The notes under the pieces are model-generated. The model did not search any database. It saw only the letters and a program-made list of their open reading frames with translations, and was not told the origin of the DNA. The translations under genes and the position numbers were made by a program. From the IMG/VR virus record IMGVR_UViG_3300048592_000312, positions 1 through 21,970 of that record: DNA of 21,970 bases. One strand, 5' to 3'. Positions 13,823-19,126 of the stretch are shown here, one piece after another (positions within the stretch are counted from its first letter, which is position 1; each line of letters opens with the position of its first letter). Origin of the DNA: a virus.

Positions 13823-15624
13823 TGGGGTTGTTCGCTTCGCCAGCGACCGAAGATCGGACGTCGGTTACTCCGGAGATTGGTATCGCTCCCGGCTCGGACG
13901 TGTACCGGGCTGCGTCAGTACAGGCCAATTCGTACCTGCAGAACGTCGCGCCGGAAGCGACCGTGGCGAACCAGATCGCCCAGATCACCGGGACGAACAG
14001 CAACTACATGCAGCGTGCCCGCGCCGTGGGCTTGAAAGAAGCGAATCGTCGCGGGCTCCTCAACTCGTCCATCGCGGCTGGAGCGGCCACCGCCGCGGCG
14101 GTGGACCGAGCGCTGCCCATCGCGCAGGCAGACGCGGGCGCGTATTTCCAGCAGGCGCTGACCAATCAGGCGGCACGGAACGACACCGAGCGCGCCAACG
14201 TCGCCAGCCTGAACGACGCCGCGATGCGCGCGGCGGCGGCCGCCAACGAGACGCAGGCGCAGACGCGGGACATCACGTCGCGCGAAGGGATGCAGACCGA
14301 GGACATCGCGTCTCGGGAGCGTATGCAGGGGCTTGACATCGAGGCGCAGCGCGCGCTCCAGACGGGCCTGCAGGCTACGGACATCGCATCTCGGGAACGC
14401 ATGCAGGGCCTCGACATCGAGGCACAGCGCGCGCTCCAGACGGGCCTGCAGGCGACGGACATCGCGTCTCGGGAGCGTATGCAAGGCGTGGATCTGGTCG
14501 CGCAGCAGGCGCGAGAAACGTCGGCGCAGGCTTTCGAGGCGAACATGCAGCTCCTTCGCGGAGAGCAGTCCACGCAATTGGCGCAGATCGACGCCGCGCA
14601 CAAGCAACTTCTGCAAACGAACGATAGCGCTGCGCAGATATACCAGCAACACCAAGCCGCACTGGCTACGATTCTGGCGAACAAAGACCTCGGCCCGAGC
14701 GAAAAGACGTCCGCGGTCGCTTCTATGCTCGACAGCATGGACGGGGCGTTGCGAGTTCTCGGAGGCATCTCGGGGCTGGATTTGTCTCGATTCCGCACGG
14801 GGACGGGCGCCGGGGCGACGGCAACTCCGGTAACCCCGTATTTCGACATCAATGCCTATCTGACGAGCATCGGCGCGTCGCCCATCCAGACGCCTACGAC
14901 GCCCACGGCGCCTACGACGCCTACGACGCCTACGACGCCTACGACGCCTACGACGCCCACGGCGCCTACGACGCCTACGACGCCTACGACGCCGGCAGGA
15001 CCGGTGACGGCGACCGGCTCCGGTCCTGCCGGTTCGACCATGCTGAGCAGCGGAAATTACTTCCTTTCGCACGGCATGGTCTTCGACGCGCAGACATCGC
15101 AACAGCGGCATCCGACGCCGGAGGAACTGGCGGCAGTCCCTGTAGTGGGCGGCCGGCCGAATCCGACAGCCGCGCAGTTGGCGGATGCCCGAGCGGCGGA
15201 TTCGTGGTGGTACGGCTCCCCGGGGACGGTGGATCCCAACTACTTCGTCGCAGCGATTCAGGACCCCGCGCAACGGGCGCAATGGATGTCCGCGGCGCAG
15301 TCGGACGAGTATTGGCGGCAGCCCCTCGCTTCCCGCCTAGCCATGGACCAGTTGATGGGGTGGGGGGCAACGGGAACACCGACGCCCGCACCGACGCCCG
15401 CACCGACGCCCGCACCGACGCCCGCACCGACGCCCGCACCGACGCCCGCACCGACGCCCGCACCGACGCCGGGAGCCGTAACCGCTTCGGGTCCCGGCCC
15501 CAACGGTTCGACCCTTCTGAGCAGCGGGAACTACTTCTTGTCTCATGGCAAGGTGTTCGATGTCACCACGAATCGACAGCGAGACCCGACGCCGGCGGAA
15601 CTCGCTGCGGTGCAGGGGCGCTGA
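13822..15624 (+). CDS. Repeat-rich virion protein with duplicated C-terminal domain
   Basis: A 600-residue protein. The N-terminal 150 residues are Ala-rich helix with NSNYMQRARAVGLKEANRRG then LLNSSIAAGAATAAAV, a pattern I associate with phage virion proteins encoded near ejection proteins. Residues 161 to about 232 are nearly three copies of a 26-residue helical unit (DIASRERMQGLDIEAQRALQ...). A helical stretch and a low-complexity Pro/Thr linker (357-391) lead to a 50-residue domain (392-442), then a Trp-rich spacer, a second Pro/Thr/Ala linker (520-550) and a second copy of the domain (551-600). The shared domain has SGNYFLSHG, VFD and PTP.ELAAV. The ATG at 13822 overlaps the previous stop; upstream in-frame codons overlap the previous gene and are not used. 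An ejected or internal virion protein is plausible. Confidence 0.8.
   Translation: MGLFASPATEDRTSVTPEIGIAPGSDVYRAASVQANSYLQNVAPEATVANQIAQITGTNSNYMQRARAVGLKEANRRGLLNSSIAAGAATAAAVDRALPIAQADAGAYFQQALTNQAARNDTERANVASLNDAAMRAAAAANETQAQTRDITSREGMQTEDIASRERMQGLDIEAQRALQTGLQATDIASRERMQGLDIEAQRALQTGLQATDIASRERMQGVDLVAQQARETSAQAFEANMQLLRGEQSTQLAQIDAAHKQLLQTNDSAAQIYQQHQAALATILANKDLGPSEKTSAVASMLDSMDGALRVLGGISGLDLSRFRTGTGAGATATPVTPYFDINAYLTSIGASPIQTPTTPTAPTTPTTPTTPTTPTTPTAPTTPTTPTTPAGPVTATGSGPAGSTMLSSGNYFLSHGMVFDAQTSQQRHPTPEELAAVPVVGGRPNPTAAQLADARAADSWWYGSPGTVDPNYFVAAIQDPAQRAQWMSAAQSDEYWRQPLASRLAMDQLMGWGATGTPTPAPTPAPTPAPTPAPTPAPTPAPTPAPTPGAVTASGPGPNGSTLLSSGNYFLSHGKVFDVTTNRQRDPTPAELAAVQGR
14302..14517 (+). 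repeat. 78-bp tandem repeat (26-residue helical unit), nearly three copies
   Basis: Copies lie at 14302-14379 and 14380-14457, with a shorter, diverged third copy at 14458 to about 14517. A partial unit sits just before them (about 14270-14301). The first two copies are nearly identical in DNA. Period 78 keeps the frame and gives 26 residues per unit, suited to a helical bundle or coiled coil. Confidence 0.9.
14890..14994 (+). repeat. 9-bp (CCTACGACG) low-complexity repeat, Pro/Thr linker 1
   Basis: About eleven in-frame units of the CCTACGACG type, some with CCCACGGCG, encode a Thr-Thr-Pro or Thr-Ala-Pro linker before the first copy of the duplicated domain. The DNA is regular enough to slip during replication. 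Confidence 0.9.
14995..15147 (+). repeat. Copy 1 of the duplicated roughly 50-residue domain
   Basis: Encodes residues 392-442 of the 600-residue protein. The copy at 15472-15621 has the same protein pattern (S..LSSGNYFLSHG, VFD, QR, PTP.ELAAV) while many third-codon positions differ, so the two copies have been separate for some time under protein-level constraint. Confidence 0.88.
15379..15471 (+). repeat. 12-bp (CCGACGCCCGCA) tandem repeat, Pro/Thr/Ala linker 2
   Basis: Seven exact copies plus a partial eighth, in frame, encode Pro-Thr-Pro-Ala units that separate the second domain copy from the rest of the protein. Exact identity of the units indicates recent expansion. Confidence 0.93.
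15472..15621 (+). repeat. Copy 2 of the duplicated roughly 50-residue domain
   Basis: Encodes residues 551-600, the very end of the 600-residue protein. It is preceded by the 12-bp repeat linker. Compare with 14995-15147. Confidence 0.88.
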
Positions 15625-15625
15625 C

Positions 15626-16063
15626 GTGGGTTTGGTCTACCGAAGAGCCAAAGCCGCGGACTGGGATCGCGTCTTCGCGTGGGCAGCGGCGCTGTCGAAG
15701 CAGTTCCCCCGGCTGGTATTAGACCGGGAGAAGGTGCGTCGCCTGTTCACTGAGGCGATTTCCGGCACGGCCAACTTCGCTGAGGTGGCGGAAGAAGAGG
15801 GGCAGGTGAGAGCCTGCTTGATCGCGCTGACGGGGGCCAACGCGTGGGCGGAACGCCGGTTCGCGGCGATCCACTTGTGGGTCTCTGAGGCGCCGGGGGC
15901 CGGGAGGGCGTTGCTCTGTCGGTTCGCGGCGTGGGTGCGTTCGCGCCCGGCCATTCGGGTGGCCGGGCTCACTCCGGAAACCGATTTCCCTCTCGCGTTC
16001 TATCGGGTCCTCATTCGCGCAGGGTTTTCTCGACACGGAGGCAGCTACCTGCTGTTCAACTGA
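15626..16063 (+). CDS. GNAT-like acetyltransferase-fold protein
   Basis: A 145-residue protein starting MGLVYRRAKAADWDRVF at GTG 15626. A purine run (AGGGGCG) lies upstream; the frame extends further back only inside the previous gene. Its plan resembles GNAT N-acetyltransferases: an opening strand and helix with 'R.A...D...V', a region with VRACLIALTG as the central strands, APGAGRALLCRFAAW (89-103), which fits the acetyl-CoA pyrophosphate loop and helix, and FYRVLIRAGFSRHGGSYLL (125-143), typical of the GNAT C-terminus. The acceptor is unknown. Similar genes do occur among structural genes of some phages. It may be an enzyme that modifies a host or virion protein, or a fold reused as a structural part. 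The stop overlaps the next ATG (TGATG). Confidence 0.72.
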   Translation: MGLVYRRAKAADWDRVFAWAAALSKQFPRLVLDREKVRRLFTEAISGTANFAEVAEEEGQVRACLIALTGANAWAERRFAAIHLWVSEAPGAGRALLCRFAAWVRSRPAIRVAGLTPETDFPLAFYRVLIRAGFSRHGGSYLLFN

Positions 16064-17190
16064 TGGGTCTACTGAGCAAGCTGAAGAAGCTGGGGAAGAG
16101 CATTCTCTCGGGCATCGGCAAGGTTTTCAAGCCGGTGCTGAAGCCGTTCACGAAGGTCTTGAGCAACAAGTGGGTGCAGAAGGCTCTCCTCGCAGTGACG
16201 CTGGTCACCGGCATAGGGGCGGTCATGACCACCATGGTTCCCGGTTCCGGGCTCACGGGATTCCTGAAGACGGCCGGGAAGATGCTGCTGGAGAAGGCCA
16301 AGACCATAGTGCGCACCCCCATCGACTTGGTCACCAAGGGGGCCGAAGGACTGGGAAAGCTCACCAACTCCCAGACGCTGACGGACTTTGCCAAGACCCT
16401 GCGCGGCGGGACCAACAAGGTCTTCGGGGCGAACACGTCGGTCTTCGACAGCTTGACCGAAACGACTGGAGACATCACGGGAGATCTGCGGACCGCTTCG
16501 GAGGCGCCGCTGCAGATCAATCCGGAGGCGGACGCCCTCACCGCGCCGGGGCCTTACGCTCCCGGCCAGGCTCCGGCTGGGCCGTTCCGTACTGCGGCCG
16601 CGCCCTCCGCGCCTTCCCCGTCCGGGGTGCCTCCCCACATTCGCCCGAATCGGCCCGCAGACATCGCGCCATTCGGAGGGCAGAGGCGGGCGTACGAGTC
16701 GCTCATCACTCCGCAGCCGCCTCCTGCACCGGTCGGCGTTCCGCCGATGCCCGTGGAATCTCCGGGGGGCCTATTCACCCGCGCCGGTTCGCCTGCTGCG
16801 TCGGTTTCCGCGGGCGCCCCGAGCCTGCCCGCACTGGGCGGCATGAAGATGACAGAAACAAAAGCACCGGGAGACTTCTTTGCGCGAATGCTGAAGCGCG
16901 TGGATGACGCAGCGACGTGGGTGGACAAGCACAAGGAATCCACCAAGGTCTTTGCCGACTTCCTCGCGGCGGGCCTCGCGGACGAAGAAGGCGAGTACGC
17001 CGGATACGCCCGAGAACAGGACAAGGCGCTGCGAAGGCGCGACGCCCTGTTCGCGGATTGGCGAGCGCCAACGATGTCCTCGGAGCGCATGGGCTATTTC
17101 ACGCAAGGGCTGAACCAAGCCAACCAGCAACTGCGTGACGACGCTCGGGCGGCGATGCCCATGTACGGCTACCAGGCAGGGGCGCAGTAA
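16063..17190 (+). CDS. Internal virion / ejection protein candidate with membrane-active N-terminus
   Basis: A 375-residue protein. The first 40 residues are basic and amphipathic (GLLSKLKKLGKSILSGIGKV). They are followed by a hydrophobic segment ALLAVTLVTGIGAVMTTMV (41-59) and another amphipathic stretch (LTGFLKTAGKMLLEKAK). This combination suits membrane insertion during DNA ejection. Residues about 180-290 are Pro/Ala-rich and probably disordered, and the C-terminus (about 300-365) is helical with many charges. The ATG at 16063 is chosen because it overlaps the preceding stop; upstream in-frame residues lie inside the GNAT-like gene. A pore-forming or lysis role is an alternative, but the position in the ejection-protein row favours a virion role. 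Confidence 0.72.
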   Translation: MGLLSKLKKLGKSILSGIGKVFKPVLKPFTKVLSNKWVQKALLAVTLVTGIGAVMTTMVPGSGLTGFLKTAGKMLLEKAKTIVRTPIDLVTKGAEGLGKLTNSQTLTDFAKTLRGGTNKVFGANTSVFDSLTETTGDITGDLRTASEAPLQINPEADALTAPGPYAPGQAPAGPFRTAAAPSAPSPSGVPPHIRPNRPADIAPFGGQRRAYESLITPQPPPAPVGVPPMPVESPGGLFTRAGSPAASVSAGAPSLPALGGMKMTETKAPGDFFARMLKRVDDAATWVDKHKESTKVFADFLAAGLADEEGEYAGYAREQDKALRRRDALFADWRAPTMSSERMGYFTQGLNQANQQLRDDARAAMPMYGYQAGAQ

Positions 17191-17729
17191 TGAAAGAGAC
17201 GCAGGCGACTCCGGATGAGCAGCAAGCCTACGAGCAGGCCCTTCAAGCCGCGTCGGAGATCCTCTATCGCGGAGACGACACCCATGAAGGAGTGCTCAAG
17301 ATGCTTCGTGCAGGGGAGCCCGTGGACAGCTTGGTGAAGACGAGCCTTTTCGTTCTCACGCAGCTCGACCAGAAACTGAATCTCCCCGAGGCGGTGCTCC
17401 TGCAGCTTCTGACGACTCTCTTCGACTTGCTACAAGAGATCGCTGCCAAGGCGAACCTGTTCACGCTCACCCCGCAGCAGGAGAAGACCGGGCTGGCCGC
17501 CGCGCAGCAGGCGCTGCTTCAGGTCTACGGAGTCGGGGAAGAGGATCTGACCGGGTTGACTGAGGGCATGACGGAAGCCGACGTGGCGGATGTGAGCCAG
17601 ACCTATGACGAGGTGACCAATGCCGAGTGGAATGTTCCGACGGGGCCTGCAGGGGGCGGCGAAGAGCGTCTCGGGGATAATGGAGGCGAAGTTGGAGGAG
17701 GAGCGCCAGCTTCGCCTCCAGCAGTATGA
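17190..17729 (+). CDS. Helical virion-associated protein of unknown function
   Basis: A 179-residue, acidic, mainly helical protein beginning MKETQATPDEQQAYEQALQA. The central LNLPEAVLLQLLTTLFDLLQEI could pack as a helix bundle. The last 30 residues are Gly/Pro/Ala-rich and overlap the next gene in another frame. The start at 17190 overlaps the previous stop (TAATG) and has AGGGG (17178-17182) seven bases upstream. No family is recognised. Its place between two probable internal virion proteins suggests it is a partner or minor component of that group. Confidence 0.75.
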   Translation: MKETQATPDEQQAYEQALQAASEILYRGDDTHEGVLKMLRAGEPVDSLVKTSLFVLTQLDQKLNLPEAVLLQLLTTLFDLLQEIAAKANLFTLTPQQEKTGLAAAQQALLQVYGVGEEDLTGLTEGMTEADVADVSQTYDEVTNAEWNVPTGPAGGGEERLGDNGGEVGGGAPASPPAV

Positions 17730-19122
17730 GTCGAAGATGCGACGAGAGGAGTTCGTGTTCCAGCAGGAACGCGAAGCCGTCGATCCCGTTATGGCGGCAG
17801 ACCCGCAACACCCCGGCCAGTCGATCCGCATCGGCGAGGAGAACCGCGCTACCGGCAAGCAGACGTTTTACGATCTCAACTCCGTACAGCGTTTGACCGA
17901 CACGCAGGCGAGCCGCTCGCAGGAGAGGGAGTTGACCGAGGCGGAGCTTCGACTCCGACGTGTGCTGGGGTTCACCGAGATCGCGAGCACCGAGAGGATT
18001 GCCGCGAACCGGGAAGCGGGGGACACGGCCCGCGCCGAGATGGGTATCGCCGGAGACAAGGCGATCACCGGCATGAACCACGCCCAGGCCATAGTTCTGG
18101 CGAACCTGCAGGCCGCCGAGAACGCGAGGGGGCGGCAAGTGGACCGGGAGAAGATTGCCTCCGACGTAGAAACGGCGAGGGCGCAGATTGCGTCCGCGGA
18201 ACGGCAAAACACGCAGGACAACCTCCACGCCTACATGCGTCAGTTCTTGGGGCAGAAGCACGGCATCACCCTCGCGAAACTCCAGCACAACTTTGGTCTG
18301 GCTACGCTAGGGGCGCAGCACAAGTACCGGATGTCCGAGCTGAAGTTCAGTGCAGAACACGATGAGGAGATGCAGGAGCTGGCAGGGGAGATCCAAGAAG
18401 CTCTGCAAGACGGGCAGTTCGAGCAGGCGGAAAAGATGCTCCGAAAGTCCAATGTCCACGCCAGTCGTCTGCTCGGAATGCAATTGAGCGCTGACCAGTG
18501 GTCGAAGTTTTACGAGAACAGCGAGACGTTCCGTCGTCTGATGTACACGGAGGCGGCTTCTGCGGCGGCGGAAGAACGCCGAGGGATGCAGCAAGAGAAG
18601 CTCCTTGCCCTGTCGGCGACGTACAAGGATCGAGAGCCCGTTATCATGCCGTTGGTCGAGACGCACTACGACGAGGACGGGGCGCCCTTCGAAGTGCGGA
18701 AGACCTATCGGTTCAAGGATGGGGATGTCCAACAGCTCGTTGGGGGGAACTGGCGGAGTACCGACGAGCTGGAAACAGAACTGGCCGGGCGGTTGCTCGG
18801 GCAGCTCGCCGACGCACGCGACGGGATGTCGGCGTCGGAGTACCAGCGAGCCGTGCAGGAGGCCGAGGCCCAGTATCTGGACCAGACAGGGCGTCGGTTG
18901 TCCTCGGTGACAGGTGCCGAGAGCTGGGACGACGTGTACAGCCAGACGCAACAGCCCCAGGAGAGCCCGGCGGAGTCTCCCTCCACTTGGGGGTTGTCCG
19001 ACGTGCTCACCCCGACGTTTTTGAAGGCCACTGGGGGCGACGCATCTCTGGTTTCCCGGGCACTGGAACCCACGCTGATGCGCGCGGCCCGAGGGTACTT
19101 CTCGCGCGGCGACGGAGAGTAA
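17620..19122 (+). CDS. Long coiled-coil internal virion protein candidate
   Basis: A 500-residue, Gln/Glu/Arg/Ala-rich protein, largely helical, with extended charged segments (MEAKLEEERQLRLQQYESKM and others) compatible with coiled coils. It starts with MPSGMFRRGLQGAAKSV, a basic stretch. The ATG at 17620 is preferred because GAGG (17610-17613) lies six bases upstream, although this means 110 bases overlap the preceding gene in the +1 frame. M5 (17632) and M21 (17680) are weaker starts. No enzyme motif is visible. Size, helicity and position before the giant last protein suggest a role like the T7-type internal core proteins, but sequence identity to them is not claimed. Confidence 0.72.
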   Translation: MPSGMFRRGLQGAAKSVSGIMEAKLEEERQLRLQQYESKMRREEFVFQQEREAVDPVMAADPQHPGQSIRIGEENRATGKQTFYDLNSVQRLTDTQASRSQERELTEAELRLRRVLGFTEIASTERIAANREAGDTARAEMGIAGDKAITGMNHAQAIVLANLQAAENARGRQVDREKIASDVETARAQIASAERQNTQDNLHAYMRQFLGQKHGITLAKLQHNFGLATLGAQHKYRMSELKFSAEHDEEMQELAGEIQEALQDGQFEQAEKMLRKSNVHASRLLGMQLSADQWSKFYENSETFRRLMYTEAASAAAEERRGMQQEKLLALSATYKDREPVIMPLVETHYDEDGAPFEVRKTYRFKDGDVQQLVGGNWRSTDELETELAGRLLGQLADARDGMSASEYQRAVQEAEAQYLDQTGRRLSSVTGAESWDDVYSQTQQPQESPAESPSTWGLSDVLTPTFLKATGGDASLVSRALEPTLMRAARGYFSRGDGE

Positions 19123-19126
19123 TTTG
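19114..19126 (+). promoter_or_regulatory. Ribosome binding site supporting a TTG start
   Basis: GGAG at 19114-19117 is six bases before TTG 19124, and the stop of the previous gene (19120-19122) lies between them. The downstream frame has no ATG or GTG between its last upstream stop (19076) and TTG 19124. The next ATG is at 19229, after conserved-looking residues (QWRGKWLDGRDLGF). Confidence 0.6.

Noticed and set aside
13915-15282. Long open frame on the - strand rich in Arg
   Set aside because: It is antisense to the 600-residue protein. The poly-Arg run is just the reverse reading of the Pro/Thr linker repeat.
14890-15471. CRISPR array suspected from regular repeats
   Set aside because: The units are 9 or 12 bp without unique spacers, and they are in frame inside a gene, so they are coding simple repeats.
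15204-15722. Second frame through the 12-bp repeat (172 codons, repeated Thr-Asp-Ala-Arg)
   Set aside because: It is a +1-frame shadow of the repeat, with no ribosome binding site, and it crosses the start of the GNAT-like gene.
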